DNA of 23,240 nucleotides from an uncultured Janibacter sp. (GTDB lineage Bacteria; Actinomycetota; Actinomycetes; Actinomycetales; Dermatophilaceae): positions 1 through 23,240 of the forward strand of contig CAMICF010000017.1 in the NCBI GenBank assembly GCA_946222495.1, in the 5' to 3' direction. Made by a program: the position numbers and the translations under genes. This document shows, piece by piece, positions 15,840 through 23,240 of the stretch. A model generated the notes under the pieces. That model was not told where the DNA came from. It made no database searches and saw only the letters and a program-made list of their open reading frames with translations. Each line of letters opens with the position of its first letter. Position 1 is the stretch's first letter.

Positions 15840-16429
15840 CGGGTCTCCTCCGAGTGCTGCTCGGCCCAGCGGCGCTGCTCGTCCGTGGCGGCGGAGACCT
15901 TGCCCTGGTAGTAGTCGCGCTCCTCCATGCCCTCGACCATCGGGTGGGGCGCCGGCAGCATCCCCTCCTGGATCGGGCCGAGGAGCTGCTCCTTGGTGAA
16001 GATGAGGTCCGCGCGGTTGTTGTCGGCGAGCTCGTACTCGTTGGTCATCGTCAGCGCCCGCGTCGGGCAGGCCTCGATGCAGAGCCCGCAGAAGATACAG
16101 CGCAGGTAGTTGATCTGGTAGATGTGCCCGTACCGCTCGCCGGGGCTGAAGCGCAGCCCCCGCTCGTCGTCGTTGTCGCGGCCCTCGACGAGGATCGCGT
16201 CCGCGGGGCAGGCCCAGGCGCACAGCTCGCAGCCGATGCACTTCTCCAGCCCGTCGGGGTGACGGTTGAGCTGGTGCCGCCCGTGGAAGCGCGGCTGGGT
16301 CGGCCACTTCACCTCGGGGTACTCCTGGGTGGCGACCTTCCGGAACATCGTCGAGAAGGTCACCCCGAATCCGGCTACGGGCGCGAAGAGCTCTGAGAAG
16401 AACCCGCCCTTGGTCTCGTCGTCAGCCAC
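15836..16429 (-). CDS. nuoI: NADH-quinone oxidoreductase subunit I (two [4Fe-4S] clusters)
   Basis: A protein of 197 residues. It carries clusters N6a and N6b through two ferredoxin motifs: C64, C67, C70 and C74 (CIGCELCAWACP), and C111, C114, C117 and C121 (CIFCGLCIEACP). Following the usual ferredoxin pattern the fourth cysteine of each motif serves the other cluster. It passes electrons from the peripheral arm to NuoB. An amphipathic N-terminal helix precedes the first motif. The start is GTG 16429, which overlaps the end of nuoH by eight bases and has GAGGAGGAG about nine bases upstream. The charged C-terminal end is longer than in E. coli NuoI (180). Confidence 0.95.
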   Translation of the reverse strand: MADDETKGGFFSELFAPVAGFGVTFSTMFRKVATQEYPEVKWPTQPRFHGRHQLNRHPDGLEKCIGCELCAWACPADAILVEGRDNDDERGLRFSPGERYGHIYQINYLRCIFCGLCIEACPTRALTMTNEYELADNNRADLIFTKEQLLGPIQEGMLPAPHPMVEGMEERDYYQGKVSAATDEQRRWAEQHSEETR

Positions 16430-17822
16430 GGTGCTGCTCCTCCTCGGGGGTGAGCGCGCTGCTCTCGGTGGGGGTCGCCGTCAGGGTTCGGTCGGCGCGG
16501 GCGCCCCGGTGCGGTTCGACCAGTCGCTGGCCGGGGAGCGGCGGCACGGGGTGACCGCCGACGAAGGGGTCGACCTCCTCGGGCACCTGCGCCGCCTCCT
16601 CCTTCGCCAGCGCCTGCTTCTCGACCCGCGTCTCCCAGATCCACGTGGACCCGAGGACGAGGACGGCGAGGACGCCGACGATGATCAGCGAGGAGATCGG
16701 GAAGGCCCGGCCGAAGAGGTCGAGGGTGCTGTCACCGAAGAAGCCGGCGTCTGCGCCCCGGATGAAGGCGACGGCGATGACCCACGCGACGGCGACGGGC
16801 ATGAGGAACTTCCAGCCGAAGCGCATGAACTGGTCGTACCGCGTGCGCAGGAGCGTGCCGCGCAGCCAGACGAAGCCCCACATGAAGATCCACATCTTGA
16901 TCGTGAACCACAGGACACCCCACCAGCCGGTGTTGAGCATCCCGTCGCCGATCGCGGCGATGCCGGGAGGCGCCTGCCAGCCGCCGAGGAAGAAGGTCGT
17001 GGCCAGCGCCGACACGGTGAACATGTTGACGTACTCGCCGAGGAAGAACATCGCGAAGCGCATGCCCGAGTACTCGGTGAAGTAGCCACCGACGAGCTCG
17101 CCCTCGCCCTCGGCCAGGTCGAAGGGCAGGCGGTTGGTCTCGCCGACCATCGTGATGACGTAGATGACGAAGGAGACGCAGGCCGGGATGATGTACCAGA
17201 GGTCGCCCTGGGCGGCGACGATCTCGCTCGTCGACATCGAGCCGGCGTACATGAAGACCGCGACGAGCGCGAGACCCATCGCGATTTCGTAGGAGATGAT
17301 CTGTGCGGTCGCGCGCAGACCACCGAGCAGCGGGTACGTCGACCCGGCGGACCAGCCACCGAGGACGATGCCGTAGGCGGCCACGCCGGCGACGGCCAGG
17401 ACGAGCAGGGCGGCGACCGGCAGGTCGGTCAGCTGCAGCGGCGTCGTGTGGCCGAACATCTCGACCTCTCCACCGAAGGGGACGATGGCGAAGGAGATGA
17501 ACGCCGCCGACGCGAAGACCACCGGGGCCAGCGTGAAGATCAGCGCGTCCGCGGCCTTGGGCCGGACGTCCTCCTTGAGCATCGACTTCATGCCGTCGGC
17601 GAGCGACTGGAGCAGACCGAAGGGGCCGACCCGGTTCGGCCCCGGACGCTGCTGCATCCGCCCGATCATCCGACGCTCGAACCAGATCATCAGCAGCACG
17701 CTGAGGAGCAGGTAGACGAAGAGGATGAGTGCCTTGACCAGCGACAGCCACACCGGGGTGTCGCCGAAGTCCGCGGCCACCGGCTGGTCGGCCGCCGTGG
17801 CCAGCGTCGTCAGGGTGTTCAC
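16422..17822 (-). CDS. nuoH: NADH-quinone oxidoreductase subunit H
   Basis: A membrane protein of 466 residues forming part of the quinone channel. The first loop has the signature WFERRMIGRMQQRPGPNRVG (from residue 47) and GLLQSLADGMK after it; the acidic loop ETNRLPFDLAEGEGELV, with its conserved glutamates and aspartate, is in the middle. E. coli NuoH is 325 residues; most of the excess here is a hydrophilic tail from about residue 399 on, rich in Pro, Glu and Ala. The start GTG 17822 overlaps the nuoG stop as GTGA and is preceded by GAAGGGCGG; the 30 residues open upstream of it are not used. Confidence 0.95.
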   Translation of the reverse strand: MNTLTTLATAADQPVAADFGDTPVWLSLVKALILFVYLLLSVLLMIWFERRMIGRMQQRPGPNRVGPFGLLQSLADGMKSMLKEDVRPKAADALIFTLAPVVFASAAFISFAIVPFGGEVEMFGHTTPLQLTDLPVAALLVLAVAGVAAYGIVLGGWSAGSTYPLLGGLRATAQIISYEIAMGLALVAVFMYAGSMSTSEIVAAQGDLWYIIPACVSFVIYVITMVGETNRLPFDLAEGEGELVGGYFTEYSGMRFAMFFLGEYVNMFTVSALATTFFLGGWQAPPGIAAIGDGMLNTGWWGVLWFTIKMWIFMWGFVWLRGTLLRTRYDQFMRFGWKFLMPVAVAWVIAVAFIRGADAGFFGDSTLDLFGRAFPISSLIIVGVLAVLVLGSTWIWETRVEKQALAKEEAAQVPEEVDPFVGGHPVPPLPGQRLVEPHRGARADRTLTATPTESSALTPEEEQHRG

Positions 17823-20188
17823 GCGGTACCGCCCTTCGTCACGGAGACGACCGCCCCGGCCCAGCCGGCGAGCGAGCGCACGTCGCAGCTCTCGGAGTTC
17901 GTCGGCAACCACACGACGTGGTCGACCATCGCGCGGATCTCGACCGGGAGCGTCACGCGCACCCCGTCCGCGGAGACGGTGACGAGGTCATCGACGACGA
18001 CCCCGAGGCTCTGCGCGGTCAGCGGCGAGATCGCCGCCCGCGGCGCCATCGCGGTGCCGGCGAGGAAGGGCTCCCCCTCCTGGAGCGAGCCCCGGTCGAG
18101 CAGCAGGCGCCACGTCGCGAGGACGGCCTCCCCCGGACCGGGCTGCGGAGGTGCCGCACGCCGGATCCGCGGCGGGTAGCCGTGGGCGCGCGGTGCCTGC
18201 GTCGCCTCGAGGGCGCGGCGCGTCTCCGTGACGGTGCGGGTCCCGAGGAAGGTGCCCATCTCGTCCGCGAGCATGTGCAGCACCCGGTGGTCGGCGATGG
18301 CGGTCGTGGCGAGGCTCGCCTCGAAGGGACGGACCCGCCCCTCCCAGTTGACGAAGCTCCCGCTGCGCTCGGCGTGCGGCGCGACGGGCAGCACGACGTC
18401 CGCGTGCTCGGTCACGCTGCTGGGGCGGACCTCGAGGGAGACGACGAAGGCCCGCTCGAAGGCCTCCCGCGCGCCCGAGATGCCGATGTCGTCGACGTCG
18501 ACGCCACCGACGACGAGGCCACCGATGGTGCCCTTCGTCGCGCCGGCGATGATCCCCGCCGTGTCCTTGCCGCCCTCGCCGGGCAGGCAGCCGGCCTCGA
18601 TCGCGCCGCGCTCACCGGCCCGTCGCGGGACCCAGGCGAGCTTCGCGCCGGTGGTCCGGGCGAGCTCGGCCGCCGCGGCCAGGGCGCCGGGGACGGTGGC
18701 GAGGCGCTCGCCGACGAGGATGTACGCGCCCTCGGCGCGCACCGCGGCGTGGGCGTCGGCGAGGAACTCCGGCGCCGGCTCGTCGTCGGCGAGGGCGACG
18801 AGGACCTCGGTCTCGGTGCCGGGGGCCGCGGGCGTGAGGGTCCCGCCGAGCTTGTCGAGGCCGCGGGTGCTCATCGGCGCGATCGCGTGGACGGAGGTAC
18901 CCGCGCGGCGGTAGCCCTTGCGCAGACGGAGGAAGAGGATCGGGCTCTCCTCCTCGGGCTCGAGGCCGACGAGGAGGACGGACCCGGCCTTCTCCAGCTG
19001 GGTGAAGGTCACGCCCCCGGTCTCCGGCGTCGTCCCGACGACGTGGCGCAGCAGGAAGTCCCGCTCCTCGTCGGAGTGCGGGCGGGCCCGGTGGTCGATG
19101 TTCTTCGTGCCGAGGACCTCGCGGGCGAGCGCCGAGTAGGCATGGGCGTCCTCGACGCTCACGCGGCCGCCGACGAGCACGCCGTGCTGCTCCGCGGCCC
19201 GCAGGCCGTCCGCGGCGGCGGCGAGCGCCTCCTGCCACGAGACGACCTCGAGGTCGCCCCCTTCGCCCCGGACCATCGGGAGCTCGAAGCGGTCACCGAG
19301 GCTCGCGGACGCGAAGGCCCAGCGCCCCTTGTCGCAGTTCCACTCCTCGTTGACCTCGGGGTCGTTGCCGGCCATGCGGCGCAGCACGGTGCCCCGACGG
19401 TGGTCGGTGCGCAGGGAGCACCCGTCCGCGCAGTGCTCGCAGACGTCGGGGGTGGAGACGAGGTCGAAGGGCCGCGACCGGAAGCGGTAGGCGGCGCCGG
19501 TGAGCGCTCCCACCGGGCAGATCTGGACGGTGTTGCCCGAGAAGTAGGACTCGAAGGGCTGCTCCTCGTAGATGCCCACCTGCTGCAGGGCACCCCGCTC
19601 GACGAGCGCGATGAAGGGGTCACCGGCGATCTGGTCGGAGAAGCGGGTGCACCGGGCGCAGAGCACGCAGCGCTCACGGTCGAGGAGGACCTGGGAGGAG
19701 ATGTTGATCGGCTTGGGGTAGGTCCGCTTGACGTCCTCGAAGCGGGAGGTCGCGCGGCCGTTGCTCATCGCCTGGTTCTGCAGGGGGCACTCGCCGCCCT
19801 TGTCGCAGACCGGGCAGTCGAGCGGGTGGTTGATGAGCAGGAGCTCCATGACGCCCTGCTGCGCCTTGTCGGCGACGGGCGAGGTGTGCTGGGTCAGCAC
19901 CTGCATCCCCTCGCTCACCGTCATGGTGCAGCTCGCCTGGGGCTTGGGCATCGGCTTGACGTTGCCCTCGCGGTCCGGGGTCGCGACCTCGACGAGGCAC
20001 TGGCGGCAGGCGCCGACCGGCTCGAGGAGCGGGTGGTCGCAGAAGCGCGGGATCTCGATCCCCGCCTCCTCGGCAGCACGGATGACGAGGGTGTCCTTGG
20101 GCACGGACACCGCGAGGCCGTCGATGCTGACGTTGACCAGCTCGGGCTTCGGCTGGGCCTGGGGGTCGGACGATCTCGTGACGGTCAT
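17819..20188 (-). CDS. nuoG: NADH-quinone oxidoreductase subunit G (iron-sulfur subunit)
   Basis: A protein of 789 residues in the peripheral arm. Ligands for all expected clusters are visible: [2Fe-2S] C50, C61, C64, C87; His-ligated [4Fe-4S] H121, C125, C128, C134; [4Fe-4S] C174, C177, C180, C224; and the extra off-pathway N7-type cluster C250, C253, C257, C285. The last is present only in some bacterial complexes, including those of E. coli and Thermus. The rest is a molybdopterin-oxidoreductase-like domain with no sign of cofactor binding. ATG 20188 overlaps the nuoF stop as ATGA; the 27 codons open upstream belong to nuoF DNA in another frame. The ribosome binding site is weak, consistent with coupling. 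Confidence 0.95.
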   Translation of the reverse strand: MTVTRSSDPQAQPKPELVNVSIDGLAVSVPKDTLVIRAAEEAGIEIPRFCDHPLLEPVGACRQCLVEVATPDREGNVKPMPKPQASCTMTVSEGMQVLTQHTSPVADKAQQGVMELLLINHPLDCPVCDKGGECPLQNQAMSNGRATSRFEDVKRTYPKPINISSQVLLDRERCVLCARCTRFSDQIAGDPFIALVERGALQQVGIYEEQPFESYFSGNTVQICPVGALTGAAYRFRSRPFDLVSTPDVCEHCADGCSLRTDHRRGTVLRRMAGNDPEVNEEWNCDKGRWAFASASLGDRFELPMVRGEGGDLEVVSWQEALAAAADGLRAAEQHGVLVGGRVSVEDAHAYSALAREVLGTKNIDHRARPHSDEERDFLLRHVVGTTPETGGVTFTQLEKAGSVLLVGLEPEEESPILFLRLRKGYRRAGTSVHAIAPMSTRGLDKLGGTLTPAAPGTETEVLVALADDEPAPEFLADAHAAVRAEGAYILVGERLATVPGALAAAAELARTTGAKLAWVPRRAGERGAIEAGCLPGEGGKDTAGIIAGATKGTIGGLVVGGVDVDDIGISGAREAFERAFVVSLEVRPSSVTEHADVVLPVAPHAERSGSFVNWEGRVRPFEASLATTAIADHRVLHMLADEMGTFLGTRTVTETRRALEATQAPRAHGYPPRIRRAAPPQPGPGEAVLATWRLLLDRGSLQEGEPFLAGTAMAPRAAISPLTAQSLGVVVDDLVTVSADGVRVTLPVEIRAMVDHVVWLPTNSESCDVRSLAGWAGAVVSVTKGGTA

Positions 20189-21510
20189 GCGGTCACCATC
20201 GTGTTCTGCTCCTGGGTGAAGAGCGTCGAGGCGGCGGGCGGGAAGAGCTCGCTGGCCGGGGTGTGGCACCCGGCCTCGAACTCGCCACGGAAGTGCTTCA
20301 CGGCGGAGGTGATCGGGCTCGTCGCACCGTCACCGAGGGCGCAGAAGGACCGGCCGAGGATGTTGTCGCAGATGTCGACGAGCTTGTCGATGTCCTCGGG
20401 CGTCCCCTGCCCGTGCTCGATCCGCTCGAGGATCTGGGCGAGCCACCACGTGCCCTCACGGCACGGGGTGCACTTGCCGCACGACTCGTGCTTGTAGAAG
20501 TCGGTCCAGCGGCTGACGGCGCGCACGACGGAGACCGTGTCGTCGAAGATCTGCAGCGCGCGGGTGCCGAGCATCGAGCCGTGGGCGGCGACCGACTCGA
20601 AGTCGAGCGGCACGTCGAGGTGCTCGTCGGTGAAGATCGGCGTCGAGGAGCCGCCCGGCGTCCAGAACTTCAGCGGGTGCTGCGGGTCGCGCATGCCCCC
20701 GGCCATGTCGATGAGCTCGCGCAGGGTGATCCCCAGCGGGGCCTCGTACTGCCCGGGGCGACGGACGTGCCCGGAGAGGGAGAAGATCCCGTAGCCCTGC
20801 GACTTCTCGGTGCCCATGTCCGAGAACCACTCGGCACCGTGCCGGACGATCGAGGGGACGGAGGAGATGCTCTCGACGTTGTTGACGACGGTCGGCCGGG
20901 CATAGAGGCCGGCGACGGCGGGGAAGGGCGGCTTGAGCCGCGGCTGGCCGCGGCGCCCCTCGAGGGAGTCGAGGAGGGCGGTCTCCTCGCCGCAGATGTA
21001 GGCGCCGGCCCCCGCGTGGACGGTGACGTCGAGGTCGAACCCGGTCCCGAGGACGTCCTTGCCGAGGTACCCGGCCGCGTAGGCCTCCTCGACCGCGCGC
21101 ATGAGGCGGCGGTACACGTGGACGACCTCGCCGCGCAGGTAGATGAAGGCATGGTTGCAGCCGATGGCGAAGGAGGTGATCGCGACCCCCTCGACGAGGA
21201 AGTGCGGGGCCGCCATGAGCAGCGGGATGTCCTTGCACGTGCCGGGCTCGGACTCGTCGGCGTTGACGACGAGGTAGCGGGGGCCGCCGTCCGGCGGGGG
21301 CAGGAAGCCCCACTTCATGCCCGTGGGGAAGCCGGCGCCACCACGGCCGCGCAGGCCGGAGTCCTTCATCGCCTGGACGAGGTCGGCCGGGTCGGTCTCG
21401 AGGGCCTGACGCAGGGCGGTGTAGCCCTCGTTGTCCTCGTAGGTCGCCATCGTCCACGACTGGGGGTGGTCCCAGAACTTCGTGAGGATCGGGGTCAGCT
21501 GGGTCGCCAT
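20185..21510 (-). CDS. nuoF: NADH-quinone oxidoreductase subunit F (NADH- and FMN-binding)
   Basis: A protein of 441 residues, the usual length. The glycine-rich loop GLRGRGGAGFPTGMKW (52-67) binds NADH and FMN, NADESEPGTCKD (83-94) follows, and the N3 [4Fe-4S] ligands are C344, C347, C350 (SCGKCTPC) and C390. It takes hydride from NADH and sends electrons to NuoG. ATG 21510 is the start, since it opens the conserved region and AAGGG lies about nine bases upstream. It is only one base after the stop of the in-frame tail of nuoE but 277 bases after the TGA that now ends nuoE, which matters for judging that TGA. Confidence 0.96.
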   Translation of the reverse strand: MATQLTPILTKFWDHPQSWTMATYEDNEGYTALRQALETDPADLVQAMKDSGLRGRGGAGFPTGMKWGFLPPPDGGPRYLVVNADESEPGTCKDIPLLMAAPHFLVEGVAITSFAIGCNHAFIYLRGEVVHVYRRLMRAVEEAYAAGYLGKDVLGTGFDLDVTVHAGAGAYICGEETALLDSLEGRRGQPRLKPPFPAVAGLYARPTVVNNVESISSVPSIVRHGAEWFSDMGTEKSQGYGIFSLSGHVRRPGQYEAPLGITLRELIDMAGGMRDPQHPLKFWTPGGSSTPIFTDEHLDVPLDFESVAAHGSMLGTRALQIFDDTVSVVRAVSRWTDFYKHESCGKCTPCREGTWWLAQILERIEHGQGTPEDIDKLVDICDNILGRSFCALGDGATSPITSAVKHFRGEFEAGCHTPASELFPPAASTLFTQEQNTMVTA

Positions 21511-21511
21511 G

Positions 21512-21787
21512 TCACTCGCCCTTCGCCTGCGGGTCGCGTCCGCCGGGCAGCTCGTCCGGCGCATTGCTCGGGGTGTCGGTGGAGCCGCGCTGGCCCGAGG
21601 CCAGGCCCTCGACGGACTCACCGGCGGCATCGGGTGCCGGCTGGGTCTCCGGCTCGCCGCCGGGCGCGGTCCAGCCCTCCTGGCGGGCCAGCTCCACCCC
21701 GCGAAGGGAGGCCGGGCCGGCCCCGATCCCTTCGTCGGCCAGGCCGTCGGGGAAGCCGGCGAGGACGCGGGAGACCTGCCGGAAGGA
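21512..21787 (-). pseudogene. nuoE: C-terminal tail of nuoE beyond the in-frame TGA
   Basis: In the same frame as nuoE and directly after its TGA, 91 codons run without a stop, beginning SFRQVSRVLAGFPDG and ending GGRDPQAKGE. The first 40 residues resemble the tail of other actinobacterial NuoE proteins as I recall it; the rest is low-complexity, rich in Gly, Pro, Glu and Ala. Third positions are almost all G or C, so coding character has not decayed. There is no frameshift. If the TGA is real and read as stop, this is a dead 276-base remnant. If it is an error or is read through, it is part of a 286-residue NuoE. A short GTG-started product from 21697 is conceivable but not convincing. Confidence 0.65.
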
Positions 21788-22372
21788 TCACACCCGGCTC
21801 GGGCCCCGGGTCGGGGCCACCGACGCGCCGGACCGGAGGTCGTCGACGAGCCGCACCGTGGAGTCCGGGGTCTGGTTGTCGAAGAACTCCCAGTTGGCCA
21901 TGACCACCGGCGCGTAGTCGCACGCGGCATTGCACTCGACGCGCTCGAGGGTGATCCGACCGTCCTCGGTCGTCTCGTCGTGGCCGATGCCGAGGTGCTC
22001 GCTCACGGTGTCCCAGATCTGGTCGCCGCCCATGACCGCGCAGAGGGTGTTGGTGCAGACCCCGACGGTGTACTCGCCGTTGGGGTGGCGCTTGTACTGG
22101 GTGTAGAAGGTCGCGACGCCCGAGACTTCGGCCGTCGTGAGGTCGAGGAGCCGCGCGCAGAAGTCGATGCCGCGACCGGTGACGTAGCCGTCGATGCTCT
22201 GCACGAGGTGCAGCAGCGGCAGGAGCGCGGACCGCTTCTGCGGGTAGCGCGCGATGACGCGCTCGGCGTCGACCGACAGCTGCTCGAGGACGTCCGCGGG
22301 GTACGGCTCCTTGCTCGCCGAGGGGACGTGGAGGTGCCCCGAGGCGGTCTGCTCTCCGTAGTTGCCCGACAT
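21788..22372 (-). CDS. nuoE: NADH-quinone oxidoreductase subunit E, ended early by an in-frame TGA
   Basis: As written, 194 residues. The thioredoxin-like [2Fe-2S] domain is complete: cluster N1a ligands C106 and C111 (VCTNTLC) and C147 and C151 (ECNAAC), with VATFYTQ and GIDFCARLL before them. It sits next to NuoF in the NADH-oxidising module. The start ATG 22372 overlaps the nuoD stop as TGATG. Codon 195 is TGA (21788-21790), following PTRGPSRV. The same frame then continues for 91 sense codons to a TGA at 21512-21514, one base before nuoF. In actinobacterial NuoE as I remember it, the region reads PTRG-x-CxF and continues as a tail, so the TGA stands where a cysteine codon would be. The core should still fold; E. 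coli NuoE is only 166 residues. Confidence 0.88.
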   Translation of the reverse strand: MSGNYGEQTASGHLHVPSASKEPYPADVLEQLSVDAERVIARYPQKRSALLPLLHLVQSIDGYVTGRGIDFCARLLDLTTAEVSGVATFYTQYKRHPNGEYTVGVCTNTLCAVMGGDQIWDTVSEHLGIGHDETTEDGRITLERVECNAACDYAPVVMANWEFFDNQTPDSTVRLVDDLRSGASVAPTRGPSRV

Positions 22373-23240
22373 CAGCGGTCCACTCCTCCCATGACCGGGT
22401 CGATGGAGGCGACCGCGACGATGACGTCGGCGAGGTTGCCCCCTTCGCACATGGCCGCGACGGCCTGCAGGTTGTTGAAGCTCGGGTCCCGGAAGTGGGC
22501 CCGGTAGGGGCGGGTGCCGCCGTCGGCGACGACGTGGCAGCCCAGCTCGCCTTTCGGCGACTCGATCCCGACGTAGGCCTGGCCGGGCGGGACCCGGAAG
22601 CCCTCGGTGACGAGCTTGAAGTGGTGGATGAGGGACTCCATCGAGGTGCCCATGATCTCGCGGATGTGGTCGAGGCTGTTGCCCTGGCCGTCGCCGCCGA
22701 CCGCGAGCTTCGCAGGCCAGGCGATCCGCTGGTCCGCGACCATCGTCGGCCCGGGCTCGCGCTGCAGCTCGTCGGTCACCTGCTCGACGATCTTCAGGCT
22801 CTCGCGCATCTCCGCCAGGCGGATCGCCAGCCGGTCGTAGGCGTCGGCCCCGGTCCGGGTGATGACGTCGAAGTCGTACTTCTCGTAGCCGCAGTACGGC
22901 GTGAGCTTGCGCAGGTCGTGCGGCAGCCCGGTCGAGCGGAGGACGGGCCCGGTGACGCCCAGGGCCGTGCAGCCGGTGAGCGAGAGGACCCCGACGTTCT
23001 TGGTCCGGCCCTTGAGGAGGGGGTTCTCCAGGAGGATCTTCTCCAGCTCGCCGATGCCCTGGCGGATGAGCGGGACCGTCTCGCGGATCTTGTCGATCGC
23101 GCCGTGCGGCAGGTCCTGCGCCACGCCGCCGGGGCGGATGTAGGCGTTGTTCATCCGCAGCCCGGTGATGTTCTCGATGATCGAGAGGATCCGCTCGCGC
23201 TCGCGGAAGCCGATCGTCATGACCGTCGTCGCGCCCATCT
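22372..23240 (-). CDS. nuoD: NADH-quinone oxidoreductase subunit D (N-terminal part outside window)
   Basis: The last 288 codons of the 49 kDa-type subunit; the gene continues past the right edge, so about a third is missing. ENITGLRMNNAYIRPGGVAQD, LTGCTALGVTGPVLRSTGLPHDLR, YDFDV, HHFKL and the ending GNLADVIVAVASIDPVMGGVDR are characteristic. NuoD lines the quinone pocket with NuoB; the histidine and tyrosine of the quinone head-group site lie in the missing part. The family descends from the large subunit of [NiFe] hydrogenases. Its stop is joined to the nuoE start as TGATG. The operon promoter would be upstream of nuoA, beyond the window. Confidence 0.95.
   Translation of the reverse strand, partial: MGATTVMTIGFRERERILSIIENITGLRMNNAYIRPGGVAQDLPHGAIDKIRETVPLIRQGIGELEKILLENPLLKGRTKNVGVLSLTGCTALGVTGPVLRSTGLPHDLRKLTPYCGYEKYDFDVITRTGADAYDRLAIRLAEMRESLKIVEQVTDELQREPGPTMVADQRIAWPAKLAVGGDGQGNSLDHIREIMGTSMESLIHHFKLVTEGFRVPPGQAYVGIESPKGELGCHVVADGGTRPYRAHFRDPSFNNLQAVAAMCEGGNLADVIVAVASIDPVMGGVDR

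Noticed and set aside
21512..21697. A separate small gene of 61 codons starting at GTG 21697
   Set aside because: It is in frame with nuoE, begins inside the conserved-looking tail and has no ribosome binding site of its own; it is better read as the remnant of nuoE.
21758..21790. Hairpin just after the nuoE TGA as a selenocysteine insertion element
   Set aside because: GGCAGG (21780-21775) can pair with CCUCGCC (21764-21758) with a bulge, but the ten-base loop begins UCU, not with the G expected in bacterial elements, and such weak hairpins are common at this GC content. No selenocysteine genes are visible.
160..22450. CGAAGGG as a strand-polar motif such as a chromosome-dimer or replication-guiding sequence
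   Set aside because: By eye it occurs about equally on both strands in the window, so no polarity is seen.
1..23240. UGA read as a sense codon throughout the genome
   Set aside because: korA, phoX, rarD and most nuo genes end cleanly at TGA with neighbours starting right there, so TGA is the normal stop.
1..23240. Mobile elements, CRISPR arrays, tRNA or rRNA genes, riboswitches
   Set aside because: No transposase or integrase-like protein, no regularly spaced repeats, no RNA gene consensus was found; gaps between genes are too short to hold most of these.

Overview
The window is chromosomal DNA from a very high-GC actinobacterium. Third codon positions are almost all G or C, GTG and TTG starts are common, and the respiratory genes have actinobacterial-style extensions. 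The gene content and protein style fit Micrococcales, perhaps Intrasporangiaceae-like, but that placement is an impression and not a proof. I see no mobile element, CRISPR array, tRNA or rRNA.

Left part (1-8421): a cut-off korA and complete korB encode a two-subunit 2-oxoglutarate:ferredoxin oxidoreductase. Facing them is a minus-strand pair, a PLP-dependent amino acid deaminase/aldolase-like protein and an aldonolactone oxidase-type flavoprotein, overlapping by 4 bases. Divergent from that pair is a Tat-exported PhoX-type phosphatase, with a possible PHO-box-like repeat and a -10 box upstream and a strong double hairpin downstream. A RarD/EamA transporter follows, probably translated from a leaderless transcript.

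Right part (8521-23240, all minus strand, read right to left): the respiratory complex I operon nuoD(partial)-E-F-G-H-I-J-K-L-M-N, followed without a gap by a long-chain polyprenyl diphosphate synthase. Nearly every junction is an overlap of 1-8 bases or a gap of 9 bases. The last gene probably makes the menaquinone side chain, so one transcript would supply both the NADH dehydrogenase and part of its quinone substrate.

The main anomaly is in nuoE. An in-frame TGA at 21788-21790 interrupts a reading frame that otherwise runs 91 more codons, with intact coding character, to one base before the nuoF start. The interrupted position is where I recall related proteins having cysteine. A nonsense mutation or a sequence error is the simplest reading; recoding is possible but unsupported. 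Other points worth a look are an unexplained 18-base direct repeat around CCTTAAGG at 8425-8474, the cysteine-rich leader ahead of the PhoX Tat motif, and a tendency to use the rare GAA codon before GGG. I see no convincing new multi-gene system; most of the window is ordinary core metabolism.
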